11,095 nucleotides of DNA, from NCBI GenBank assembly GCA_045538425.1, contig JAZSRJ010000041.1, positions 1 to 11,095 of the forward strand. Reading direction: 5' to 3'. Every line of letters begins with the position of its first letter. Position 1 is the first letter of the stretch. This stretch comes from CALVJJ01 sp045538425 (lineage in GTDB: Bacteria > Bacillota > Clostridia > Christensenellales > UBA1242). Shown piece by piece: positions 1 through 5,720 of this stretch. The notes under the pieces are model-generated. The model had not been told where the DNA came from and did not search any database. It saw nothing but the letters and a program-made list of their open reading frames with translations. A program made the translations under genes and the position numbers.

Positions 1-440
1 AAAAACGTAATATTTTAATCCCAGATCTAGGCAACCAAGTTACACTCACCAAAAACACTATGAAGCTTACAGGTTCTGTTCCTGTTGGCTCTAGATTAGT
101 TGATGGATTAGGGGTAGGCGATGTTGGTAGTATGATACTTCGTGATCGTATGCAACTTGCAGAAGAAGGTATTTGTGTTGTAATTGTGAGCATTTCTTCT
201 AGTACAGGATCTATCAATGCGAAGCCAGATATTATTACTCGTGGATTTAGTTGTAAGCAAGGGGAAGACAACCTTATTGATGAAGCAAAAGATGCGATCA
301 TCAACGCTTTAGGTAGTGAGAATTTCAAAACAGGTGATTGGGGACTAATTAAAACCAATATTAGAAAAACTGTGACAAGTTTCTTTGCGAAAAAAGCAAA
401 AAGAAGACCACTTGTCTTACCAATTATTTTGGAGAACTAA
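1..440 (+). CDS. rnj: Ribonuclease J, C-terminal part (5' end outside window)
   Basis: This is the 3' end of an RNase J gene. The family are metallo-beta-lactamase/beta-CASP RNases with 5'-3' exo- and endonuclease activity that mature rRNA and turn over mRNA in Bacillota. The reading frame is open from the window edge (first full codon at 3), so the ATG at 60 is internal and not the start. The visible text matches the end of the enzyme and its C-terminal domain: a V-P-x-G-x-x-L-V-D-G-L-G-V-G-D-V-G stretch, then I-L-R-D-R, then D-I-I-T-R-G-F, the usual RNase J block. The catalytic HxHxDH region lies upstream and cannot be seen. The protein ends in a basic tail (KKAKRRP). The stop codon shares its last A with the next ATG (TAATG), so the two genes are very probably co-transcribed and translationally coupled. 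Whether it is RNase J1 or J2 type cannot be told from this part. Confidence 0.9.
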   Translation, partial: KRNILIPDLGNQVTLTKNTMKLTGSVPVGSRLVDGLGVGDVGSMILRDRMQLAEEGICVVIVSISSSTGSINAKPDIITRGFSCKQGEDNLIDEAKDAIINALGSENFKTGDWGLIKTNIRKTVTSFFAKKAKRRPLVLPIILEN

Positions 441-1072
441 TGGATATACAAACAATAAAAGTAGGATCAAGTAGTGCATGGAAAAATGACACCATGCAGG
501 GTATAGAAAAATATGCTCGTGAGCGTTTTATTCCAGTGCTACTTGAAGATACTGCAACTCTGTTGCAAGACGTACTCAAAAAGTATCAACCAAAGTCAAT
601 CCTAGAGATTGGCACAGCAATTGGATATTCTGGATCGCTCATCTTAACCACTTGTCCAGATGCACATCTAACGACATTGGAATTAGACGAAACAAGTTAC
701 AAAATTGCGGAAAATCATTTTCATGAGTTTGGGTTGCAAGATAGAGTGACCCAACATCTTGGTAATGCGCTAGATATCATAATGGATTTGAGTGAATCAA
801 AACAATATGATTTCATCTTTTTAGATGGTCCAAAAGGACAATATGTTAAGTACTTGCCATACTTAAAGAAAATGTTGAAAAATGGCGGTGTTTTATTTGC
901 TGACAATGTTCTTTTTAAGCATATGGTAGATGGCCCAGAGTTTGTGCCACATAAAAAACGTACGATTGTTGTCAATTTGCGAAAATATTTAGCCTCTATC
1001 ACCGAAGATGAGGAGTTGGATTCTGTTATCTATGATATCGGTGATGGTGTAGCAATCAGTATCAAAAGATAA
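440..1072 (+). CDS. trmR: tRNA 5-hydroxyuridine O-methyltransferase, YrrM/TrmR-like
   Basis: A SAM-dependent, metal-requiring family 3 (COMT-like) O-methyltransferase of 210 residues, the usual length. Visible motifs are the SAM loop L-E-I-G-T-A-I-G-Y-S-G at 55-65, an acidic end of strand 2 (L-E-L-D-E, E81/D83), and probable metal ligands D129 (in F-L-D-G-P-K-G) with D155-N156 (in F-A-D-N-V-L). In Bacillus subtilis the homologue YrrM (TrmR) methylates 5-hydroxyuridine at tRNA wobble position 34 to 5-methoxyuridine. Sequence alone does not separate TrmR from catechol or caffeoyl methyltransferases. The next gene encodes a U32 protein of the family that makes the hydroxyl substrate, as in the B. 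subtilis yrrM-yrrN-yrrO cluster, and this makes TrmR the best call. The start is fixed by GGAGAA at 431-436; the ATG overlaps the preceding stop by one base. Confidence 0.85.
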   Translation: MDIQTIKVGSSSAWKNDTMQGIEKYARERFIPVLLEDTATLLQDVLKKYQPKSILEIGTAIGYSGSLILTTCPDAHLTTLELDETSYKIAENHFHEFGLQDRVTQHLGNALDIIMDLSESKQYDFIFLDGPKGQYVKYLPYLKKMLKNGGVLFADNVLFKHMVDGPEFVPHKKRTIVVNLRKYLASITEDEELDSVIYDIGDGVAISIKR

Positions 1073-1087
1073 AAAGGAAGTGATAGT

Positions 1088-2305
1088 ATGAACTTCGAAT
1101 TATTAGCCCCAGCTGGCAATATGGAAAAATTAAAAACAGCATTTTATTATGGAGCAGACGCTTGCTATTTTGCAGGTAAAAAGTATGGACTCCGTGCTTT
1201 TTCTGATAACTTTGATGAAGATGAGTTAAGTCAATCAGTGCAATATGCTCATAGTTTAGGGAAAAAAGCATATATCACACTCAATATTTTGGCTCATAAC
1301 CAAGATTTTGAGGGTATGGAGAAGTATATTTTGTACCTAGAAAAGATTGGTGTAGATGCTGTAATTGTGTCGGACGTTGGCATTATTCAATTGGTGCGTA
1401 CCATTGCTCCAAACCTTGATGTGCATGTGAGCACACAAGCCAATATAACCAACAAATATTCTGCGCAATTTTTTGTGAATATGGGTGTAAAACGTCTCAT
1501 TTTGGCTCGTGAACTTAGCTTTGAAGAGATTAAAGAGATTAGAGAATCTGTGCCAAATGATATCGAAATAGAAACTTTTGTTCATGGTGCAATGTGTATT
1601 TCTTATTCTGGTAGATGTTTGCTTAGTAATTATATGACAGGCAGAGATAGTAATCGTGGTGCGTGTGTGCAAGCTTGTCGTTGGTGTTATACGATTAAAG
1701 AACAATCTAGAAATGAAGAATATGAAATTCAAGAGGATGCAAGAGGGACATATATCCTCAATAGCAAAGACCTTTGCATGATCGAATATATTTATCGTTT
1801 GATGGAGATTGGGGTTACAAGTTTTAAGATTGAAGGTCGCATGAAATCTCCATATTATGTAGCAACAGTTGTCAATGCTTATCGCAGAGCAATTGATTTA
1901 GCACTAAAACAAAAAGAGAACTATGTATGTCCACAAGAATTGCTTGCAGAACTTGAAAAGACAAGTCATAGAAGATATACAACAGGTTTTTATTTGCATG
2001 CAAAAGATAAAGAATATTTAGAAAGTAGTCATCCAGTCCAAACACACGAATTTATGGCTATTGTGACAGAAGAATATCAAGATGGTAGAGTTGTGATCGA
2101 ACAACGTAATCGTTTTGTCAAAGGGGATGAACTAGAAATCTTGTCACCTAATCAATATTTTAATCATGTGCTCAAGGTAGAAGATATGATTGATGATCAA
2201 GGAGAACAAGTTGAAGTTGCTAATAAAGTACAACAAAGACTAAGAATTAAGACGGATATGCAACTCCAAGTAGGAGATATATTGCGTAAAAAGATGGAAA
2301 AGTAG
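1088..2305 (+). CDS. trhP: U32 family protein, tRNA uridine-34 hydroxylation (YrrO/TrhP-like)
   Basis: A 405-residue member of the 'peptidase U32' family. It starts with the typical E-L-L-A-P-A-G-N at 4-11, followed by Y-G-A-D-A. It carries the full U32 signature from E162 (E-T-F-V-H-G-A-M-C) to S180, then R-D-S-N-R-G and S-F-K-I-E-G-R-M-K-S at 245-254. Cysteines C170, C177, C193 and C230 follow the CX6CX15CXnC spacing known to hold a 4Fe-4S cluster in related U32 proteins such as UbiU, so an iron-sulfur enzyme rather than a protease is inferred. E. coli TrhP (YegQ) and B. subtilis YrrN/YrrO make 5-hydroxyuridine at tRNA position 34 using prephenate. Length and sequence fit YrrO, the longer of the two Bacillus partners; no YrrN-like gene is in the window. 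It lies 15 nt after trmR with its own GGAAGTGAT ribosome site, and a terminator covers its stop codon. Confidence 0.87.
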   Translation: MNFELLAPAGNMEKLKTAFYYGADACYFAGKKYGLRAFSDNFDEDELSQSVQYAHSLGKKAYITLNILAHNQDFEGMEKYILYLEKIGVDAVIVSDVGIIQLVRTIAPNLDVHVSTQANITNKYSAQFFVNMGVKRLILARELSFEEIKEIRESVPNDIEIETFVHGAMCISYSGRCLLSNYMTGRDSNRGACVQACRWCYTIKEQSRNEEYEIQEDARGTYILNSKDLCMIEYIYRLMEIGVTSFKIEGRMKSPYYVATVVNAYRRAIDLALKQKENYVCPQELLAELEKTSHRRYTTGFYLHAKDKEYLESSHPVQTHEFMAIVTEEYQDGRVVIEQRNRFVKGDELEILSPNQYFNHVLKVEDMIDDQGEQVEVANKVQQRLRIKTDMQLQVGDILRKKMEK

Positions 2306-2326
2306 CTGGTTTTGGCTACTTTTTTT
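2298..2326 (+). terminator. Intrinsic terminator of the rnj-trmR-trhP operon
   Basis: AAAAGTAGC (2298-2306) pairs with GCTACTTTT (2315-2323) across an 8-nt loop and runs into a T tract. The trhP stop codon (2303-2305) lies inside the left arm. Confidence 0.85.
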
Positions 2327-2331
2327 AAGTA

Positions 2332-2359
2332 TTGACTTTTTTGATTTTTTGGATATAAT
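2332..2359 (+). promoter_or_regulatory. Sigma-A-type promoter of the 168-residue hypothetical gene
   Basis: TTGACT (2332-2337), 16-bp spacer, perfect TATAAT (2354-2359). It sits directly after the preceding terminator and about 25 bp before the gene, so this gene has its own, probably strong, promoter. Confidence 0.8.
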
Positions 2360-2383
2360 AAGATTAATAATGGAGGTATGGGT

Positions 2384-2890
2384 ATGGATAAAGCACAATG
2401 GGTATTATTAAGAGATTTGCACAAAAACACAAAAGAAGCATTTGTTAATGCTAAGAAAAGTTATACAAAATTATATGCAGGTTTGGGGTTAACGATTTCA
2501 ATTGCAAAAGATGATTTGTCTACAAAAGTGATAACACTAACAGAAGATGATCCAAGTGGTATTGTCAATGTAGAAAAAATCGTTTTTCACAAAGATGCAC
2601 CACAATGTGCAGTGTACTTTAATGGTGCAAGAAGAAAAAAGATGCAAAAGACATTGATCGAGTTAAGAGATGACATGGCAGAAGAATATGTTCGATTGAT
2701 CGATGATACACACCTTGTAAAAAGTATCGATGAGGCAGTTGAGGAAGAATCTTATTCTTGGGCGTTTGTGGAAGGAATTGACAACTATATTTATCTAACC
2801 AATGAGATGTACGCATTACTCATTCAACTCAAAAAACAAGTTGCAGAATATGAAGCAATGATCAATGGAGAAAAGGAAGTAGAATTGTAA
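2384..2890 (+). CDS. Hypothetical protein, 168 residues, cytoplasmic
   Basis: I do not recognise a family. The start is set at 2384, not the in-frame ATG at 2378: GGAGG at 2372-2376 is 7 nt from 2384 but only 1 nt from 2378. The protein starts M-D-K-A-Q-W-V-L-L. It has no signal peptide, no membrane segment and no obvious catalytic motif. The N-terminal 35 residues look helical. A middle part (about 40-90) rich in V, I, D and T may be beta-structured and ends in a basic patch (A-R-R-K-K). Two acidic, probably helical stretches follow (L-I-E-L-R-D-D-M-A-E-E-Y and A-V-E-E-E-S-Y), with a final helix rich in K, Q and E. Codon use matches the neighbours. It is monocistronic, with a good promoter upstream and hairpins downstream. 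A protein-protein or nucleic-acid partner role is only a guess. Confidence 0.8.
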   Translation: MDKAQWVLLRDLHKNTKEAFVNAKKSYTKLYAGLGLTISIAKDDLSTKVITLTEDDPSGIVNVEKIVFHKDAPQCAVYFNGARRKKMQKTLIELRDDMAEEYVRLIDDTHLVKSIDEAVEEESYSWAFVEGIDNYIYLTNEMYALLIQLKKQVAEYEAMINGEKEVEL

Positions 2891-2917
2891 AAAAGGGGGA
2901 ATTATCCACTTTTTTTA
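2891..2917 (+). terminator. Weak hairpin with T-run after the hypothetical gene
   Basis: An A-run and GGGGG (2891-2899) face CCACTTTTTTT (2906-2916) across a short loop, with one G/A mismatch in the stem. It resembles an imperfect intrinsic terminator; the stronger one follows at 2987. Confidence 0.45.
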
Positions 2918-2986
2918 ATTATTCCATCTTCGATTTGAAAGATTCTATTAAAGAAATTGAAAAAGAAATGGACGAAATGGGTAGAT

Positions 2987-3016
2987 AAAAAGAGTAGACT
3001 TTTCTACTCTTTTTTG
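2987..3016 (+). terminator. Strong intrinsic terminator before deoD
   Basis: A perfect 12-bp stem: AAAAAGAGTAGA (2987-2998) with TCTACTCTTTTT (3003-3014), CTTT loop, then more T. The stem is nearly symmetric (A-run on one side, T-run on the other) and could act in both directions. Confidence 0.85.
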
Positions 3017-3017
3017 T

Positions 3018-3046
3018 TTGGTAAAATGTGTGCTTTGTGGTAAGAT
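3018..3046 (+). promoter_or_regulatory. Probable deoD promoter
   Basis: TTGGTA (3018-3023), 17-bp spacer, TAAGAT (3041-3046). Each box matches the consensus at four of six positions. It lies between the terminator and the deoD ribosome site AAGGAG (3056-3061). Confidence 0.5.
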
Positions 3047-3070
3047 AAAAGATATAAGGAGAAAAAAGTT

Positions 3071-3784
3071 ATGGCTACACCACACAATAAAGCAGATAAA
3101 AAAGATATTGCACCAGTTGTGCTTATGGCGGGTGATCCATTAAGAGTAAAACTGATTGCGGAGCAATATCTACAAGACGCAAAATTGGTCAATGAAGTTC
3201 GTTGTGCATATGCATATACGGGTATATATAAAGGGAAAAAATTAACTGTTATGGCGCACGGTATGGGTAATCCATCTATGGGAATCTACAGTCATGAATT
3301 ATTCCATGATTATGATGTCGATACCATTATTAGAGTAGGATCAATTGGGGCACTAGACAAAAAAGTAAAAGTAAGAGATATTGTTGTTGGTCAAGATTGT
3401 TATACGACAACCAATTATTTGGATCTATTTGAAAAAGTTGGACCATGTCATTTGAGTGCAGATGAAGGGATGCTTGCCATTGCAAAAGATTTGGATGAAA
3501 AAGTAAAATCTACAATTCATTTTGGAACAATTTGGTGTGCGGATACTTTTTATACAGATGTTGATCAAATAAAAGTTGCTAAAGAGAAAAATTTACTTGG
3601 GGTGGAGATGGAAAGTGCAGCACTATATCTCAATGCAAATAATGCAGGAAGGAGAGCCATCACCATATGCACAGTATCAGATAGTATTGTTACAGGGGAG
3701 TCATTACCAGCAGATGAAAGACAAACATCTTTTCATGATATGATCCAATTTGCATTAGAAATTGCATTGAATGTTCAAGTGTAG
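3071..3784 (+). CDS. deoD: Purine nucleoside phosphorylase, hexameric DeoD type
   Basis: This cytoplasmic enzyme splits purine (deoxy)ribonucleosides with phosphate into base and (deoxy)ribose 1-phosphate for purine salvage. The 237-residue length is standard for the trimeric/hexameric NP-I family. Active-site residues known from E. coli DeoD are in place: H5 at the A-T-P-H start, G21 and R25 in A-G-D-P-L-R, R44 (given to the neighbouring subunit's phosphate site), R88 and S91 in R-V-G-S, E179-M180-E181 in G-V-E-M-E, D204 in V-S-D and R217 in D-E-R-Q-T-S. The D204/R217 pair is the acid that distinguishes DeoD types accepting 6-oxo and 6-amino purines. The ATG at 3071 follows AAGGAG by 9 nt. 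It is a single-gene unit, not next to the deoB/deoC genes often found with it, and faces kdgK across a shared terminator. Confidence 0.97.
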   Translation: MATPHNKADKKDIAPVVLMAGDPLRVKLIAEQYLQDAKLVNEVRCAYAYTGIYKGKKLTVMAHGMGNPSMGIYSHELFHDYDVDTIIRVGSIGALDKKVKVRDIVVGQDCYTTTNYLDLFEKVGPCHLSADEGMLAIAKDLDEKVKSTIHFGTIWCADTFYTDVDQIKVAKEKNLLGVEMESAALYLNANNAGRRAITICTVSDSIVTGESLPADERQTSFHDMIQFALEIALNVQV

Positions 3785-3792
3785 TAGAGTAA

Positions 3793-3818
3793 AAAAAAGA
3801 GGGAAACCCCTCTTTTTT
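3793..3818. terminator. Bidirectional terminator between deoD and kdgK
   Basis: A perfect 11-bp stem: AAAAAAGAGGG (3793-3803) with CCCTCTTTTTT (3808-3818), loop AAAC. T-runs appear on both strands, serving deoD rightward and kdgK leftward. The kdgK stop codon (3817-3819) overlaps the stem. Confidence 0.9.
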
Positions 3819-4839
3819 ATCTTTGTACACGTCCAGAGCCGTTGCCACCAGCAAGAGCTTCTACTTCTTGAACACTGACTCTGTTGTAGTCTCCTTGAAT
3901 GCTATGTTTTAAGCAACTTGCAGCAACAGCAAATTCGATAGCATCTTGTGGTTGTTTGTTGTGGATAAGACTGTAGATAAGTCCTGCACCAAAACTATCA
4001 CCACCACCAACACGATCAATAATGGTCATATTGTATTTTTTAGAGAAATAATAGTCTTTTCCATCATAAAGCATTGCAGCCCAGTTGTTTTGGCTTGCAG
4101 AGATAGATTCTCTTAGGGTAATGGCTACATATTCAAAACCAAATTGGTCTTTTAGTTGTTTTGCAACATCTTTATATCCTTCATGATTAACTTTACCGCT
4201 ATTTAGATCTGTATCTTTTGCAGTAATTCCAAAGACATCACTAGCATCTTCTTCATTAGCGATACATACATCAACATATTTCATTAGTTTTGTCATAACA
4301 GTTTGTGCTTTTTCTCTAGACCACAATTTTTTGCGGAAGTTGAGGTCACAACTAATTTTAACACCTTGCTTTTTTGCTTCTTTGCATGCTTCTAAACATA
4401 GATCAGCAGCTTTTTCGCTAAGTGCTGGAGTGATACCTGTAAAGTGGAACCATCTTGCACCTTTGAAAATAGTTTTCCAGTCAAAGTCATCGCTTGTTGC
4501 TTCACTGATACTACTATGTGCTCTGTCATAGATAACTTTACTTGGTCTTTGGCTAGCGCCACGCTCCAAATAATAGATACCAAGTCTTTCGCCGCCACGT
4601 GCAATATAACGTGTATCAACACCATATTTTCTTAAGTCGTTGATCGCACATTGTCCAATATCGTGTGCAGGGACTTTTGTGACAAAATAAGCTTCTTCAC
4701 CAAAGTTGGATAGGGATACAGCAACGTTGGCTTCACCACCACCATATGTTGCTTCATATTTTTGGTCTTGTCCAAAACGATAATATCCTTCTGGCATAAG
4801 TCTTAGCATAATTTCGCCAAATGTTACAATTTTGTTCAT
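3817..4839 (-). CDS. kdgK: 2-keto-3-deoxygluconate kinase (PfkB/ribokinase family)
   Basis: This enzyme phosphorylates 2-keto-3-deoxygluconate (KDG) to KDPG with ATP, a step in breaking down uronic acids and pectin-like sugars. The 340-residue protein begins M-N-K-I-V-T-F-G-E-I-M-L-R-L. It has the PfkB first signature with Y-G-G-G-E-A-N-V-A (32-40), the stretch R-P-S-K-V-I-Y-D-R-A-H-S (98-109) typical of KDG kinases, C-D-L-N-F-R-K-K-L-W (154-163), and the second signature D-R-V-G-G-G-D-S-F-G-A-G (285-296) with D291 as catalytic base. I set the start at the ATG at 4839: an upstream TTG at 4857 is in frame, but AAAGGAG lies between the two and serves the ATG. The usual partner, KDPG aldolase (eda), is not in the window, so the kinase stands alone here. 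Another KDG-like substrate cannot be excluded. Confidence 0.9.
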   Translation of the reverse strand: MNKIVTFGEIMLRLMPEGYYRFGQDQKYEATYGGGEANVAVSLSNFGEEAYFVTKVPAHDIGQCAINDLRKYGVDTRYIARGGERLGIYYLERGASQRPSKVIYDRAHSSISEATSDDFDWKTIFKGARWFHFTGITPALSEKAADLCLEACKEAKKQGVKISCDLNFRKKLWSREKAQTVMTKLMKYVDVCIANEEDASDVFGITAKDTDLNSGKVNHEGYKDVAKQLKDQFGFEYVAITLRESISASQNNWAAMLYDGKDYYFSKKYNMTIIDRVGGGDSFGAGLIYSLIHNKQPQDAIEFAVAASCLKHSIQGDYNRVSVQEVEALAGGNGSGRVQR

Positions 4840-4876
4840 TGTTTTCTCCTTTTGCAATTATATTTGTACAATGTCC

Positions 4877-4905
4877 ATTATAATACTTTGAAAAATATTT
4901 GTCCA
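4877..4905 (-). promoter_or_regulatory. kdgK promoter
   Basis: On the minus strand: TGGACA (4905-4900), 17-bp spacer, perfect TATAAT (4882-4877), about 38 bp before the kdgK start. The -35 box lies within an imperfect inverted repeat (4894-4949), a possible operator. Confidence 0.75.
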
Positions 4906-4949
4906 ACTATTAAAAGGTTTTTGTAAAAAAGTTGGAGAAAGACAATATT
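4894..4949. repeat. Imperfect inverted repeat between kdgK and rnhA
   Basis: AATATTTGTC-CAAC (4894-4907) is mirrored by GTTGG (4931-4935) and GACAATATT (4941-4949), separated by an A/T-rich spacer. It covers the kdgK -35 box, so a repressor could bind here. The arms are interrupted and the match may be chance in AT-rich DNA. Confidence 0.35.
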
Positions 4950-4989
4950 TCTTTTTTATCCAATTTTGCTAGGACAACATGCAAAAGTA

Positions 4990-4998
4990 TGGTATACT
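4990..4998 (+). promoter_or_regulatory. rnhA promoter, extended -10
   Basis: TGG-TATACT (4990-4998), an extended -10 element, about 30 bp before the rnhA ATG. A -35 at 4970-4975 (TAGGAC, 17-bp spacer) is poor. The 13 bases TATACTTGTGTAT (4993-5005) recur exactly at 5674-5686 before the surface-protein gene. Confidence 0.6.
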
Positions 4999-5027
4999 TG
5001 TGTATTCAGTAAAATATAGAGGAAAAT

Positions 5028-5471
5028 ATGAAAAAAGTAGATTTGTATACAGATGGTGCTTGTAGTGGGAATCCTGGACCAGGTGGTTGGGGTGTTGTGC
5101 TGATTTATAAGGATATCATTAAAGAGTTTAGTGGATATCATCCAGAGACAACCAATAACCAAATGGAAATCACTGCTGTTATTGAAGGGTTACGACGATT
5201 AAAAGAACCAGTGGACGTCACTATTTATACGGATAGTGCATATACCATGAATGCATTCGAGCAAGGGTGGATTCGTAATTGGCAATTAAGTGGTTGGCGC
5301 AATGCTAATAAAAAACCAGTCGCTAATAAGGAATTGTGGCTTGAGTTGTTGGAAGAACTATCTAGACATGAGTATCAATTTGTCAAAGTGAAAGGTCATG
5401 CGGATAATGTATATAACAATCGTTGTGATCAATTAGCAACAGGGGAAATTGCCAAACACAAACAATCATAA
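5028..5471 (+). CDS. rnhA: Ribonuclease HI
   Basis: This enzyme cuts the RNA strand of RNA-DNA hybrids, clearing R-loops and primer RNA; it is cytoplasmic and needs Mg2+. The 147-residue length is typical. All catalytic residues are visible: D9 (Y-T-D-G-A-C-S-G-N-P-G), E47 (T-N-N-Q-M-E), D69 (Y-T-D-S) and D134 (C-D-Q-L-A), with H124 in K-G-H-A-D. The basic protrusion near 84-101, with several Trp (W-I-R-N-W-Q-L-S-G-W-R), is present, as in E. coli RNase HI, so this is the type that holds its own hybrid-binding handle. There is no extra N-terminal hybrid-binding domain. The start follows AGAGGAA. It is transcribed divergently from kdgK and ends at its own terminator, as a single-gene unit. Confidence 0.97.
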   Translation: MKKVDLYTDGACSGNPGPGGWGVVLIYKDIIKEFSGYHPETTNNQMEITAVIEGLRRLKEPVDVTIYTDSAYTMNAFEQGWIRNWQLSGWRNANKKPVANKELWLELLEELSRHEYQFVKVKGHADNVYNNRCDQLATGEIAKHKQS

Positions 5472-5472
5472 G

Positions 5473-5496
5473 ACTGCTTTAGGGCAGTTTTTTTTT
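5473..5496 (+). terminator. Intrinsic terminator of rnhA
   Basis: ACTGC (5473-5477) pairs with GCAGT (5484-5488) across a 6-nt loop, followed by nine T. The stem is short but the T-run is strong; it starts one base after the rnhA stop. Confidence 0.8.
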
Positions 5497-5507
5497 GTTG
5501 TAAAAGA

Positions 5508-5597
5508 GGGGATTGTGGATTGCTCGAACGGAAAGCCGAGCAATCTTGCGCCGCCTTACCAGGCGCGCCCGCCGGTTTCACCGGCGTCACAATCCCC
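5508..5597. other. GC-rich 90-bp cloverleaf element (unknown structured RNA or DNA element)
   Basis: This block is clearly GC-rich in an AT-rich window and folds with almost no mismatch into a four-way junction. A perfect 10-bp closing stem is formed by GGGGATTGTG (5508-5517) with CACAATCCCC (5588-5597). Hairpin 1 has nine perfect pairs, GATTGCTCG (5518-5526) with CGAGCAATC (5537-5545), and a 10-nt loop. Hairpin 2 is GCGCC (5548-5552) with GGCGC (5562-5566) and a 9-nt loop that contains a further possible GCC/GGC pair. Hairpin 3 is CGCCGG (5570-5575) with CCGGCG (5581-5586) and loop TTTCA. Few bases are unpaired at the junction. It is not a tRNA: no TTCRA loop, no 7-bp acceptor stem. No reading frame in it looks coding. 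No target-site duplication is seen at its ends. It could be a small RNA, an extragenic repeat or a small mobile element; I do not recognise the family. Confidence 0.75.
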
Positions 5598-5600
5598 GTT

Positions 5601-5628
5601 ATTATATACTATAGTATATAAAATCAAA
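5601..5628 (-). promoter_or_regulatory. Possible minus-strand promoter reading into the cloverleaf
   Basis: On the minus strand: TTTGAT (5628-5623), 16-bp spacer, perfect TATAAT (5606-5601). The expected start is 4-7 nt further, at the GGGG that opens the closing stem (5597-5594). After the cloverleaf the minus strand reads TCTTTT, a weak T-run. The AT-rich context makes a chance TATAAT possible. Confidence 0.35.
5603..5620. repeat. 18-bp perfect palindrome
   Basis: TATATACTATAGTATATA equals its own reverse complement. It starts 6 bp after the cloverleaf. It could be an operator, the end of the element, or a cruciform site. Confidence 0.6.
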
Positions 5629-5646
5629 AATACTGCCTCAAAACAT

Positions 5647-5676
5647 TTGTCAAACCCCGTCGAAAAATGGTACTAT
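5647..5676 (+). promoter_or_regulatory. Promoter of the surface-protein gene
   Basis: TTGTCA (5647-5652), 18-bp spacer, TACTAT (5671-5676) preceded by TGG, an extended -10. TATACT at 5674-5679 overlaps as an alternative. The shared 13-mer TATACTTGTGTAT at 5674-5686 is also found at the rnhA promoter. Transcription would start near 5685 and leave a leader of about 125 nt. Confidence 0.6.
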
Positions 5677-5692
5677 ACTTGTGTATAGAGAT

Positions 5693-5720
5693 CTTATCTA
5701 TGGTAAAAACTATAGATAAG
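5693..5720 (+). other. 5' leader hairpin of the surface-protein gene
   Basis: CTTATCTATGG (5693-5703) pairs with CTATAGATAAG (5710-5720) over 11 pairs (one G-T), loop TAAAAA. It starts within about 10 nt of the likely transcript start, where it would protect the 5' end or take part in regulation. A second weaker stem, GATAGG with CCTAATC (5728-5750), follows. No T-run follows, so it is not a terminator, and no known riboswitch core is recognised. The rest of the leader to 5802 shows nothing more. Confidence 0.5.

Noticed and set aside
60..62. ATG at 60 as a gene start
   Set aside because: The frame is open to the window edge and upstream residues (I-L-I-P-D-L-G-N) still match RNase J.
2378..2383. 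ATG at 2378 as start of the 168-residue protein
   Set aside because: It lies 1 nt after GGAGG; the ATG at 2384 has the proper 7-nt spacing.
2887..2900. Programmed frameshift at the A-run/G-run after the hypothetical gene
   Set aside because: The stop codon precedes the run, so ribosomes would not reach it in frame.
4331..4635. Overlapping small frames on both strands within kdgK
   Set aside because: Shadows of the kdgK coding frame, no ribosome sites, no protein-like features.
4840..4857. TTG at 4857 as start of kdgK
   Set aside because: The AAAGGAG ribosome site lies inside this extension, and KdgK proteins begin at the MxKIVTFGE stretch, matching ATG 4839.
5508..5597. tRNA gene
   Set aside because: Cloverleaf shape only. 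The closing stem is 10 bp, there is no TTCRA T-loop or 5-bp/7-nt T-arm and no anticodon-type arm on either strand.
5449..5688. Open frame of 79 codons on the plus strand across the end of rnhA and the cloverleaf
   Set aside because: No ribosome site, overlaps rnhA, and reads through a terminator and a hairpin-rich element; the protein text is low-quality (P/S/K-rich).
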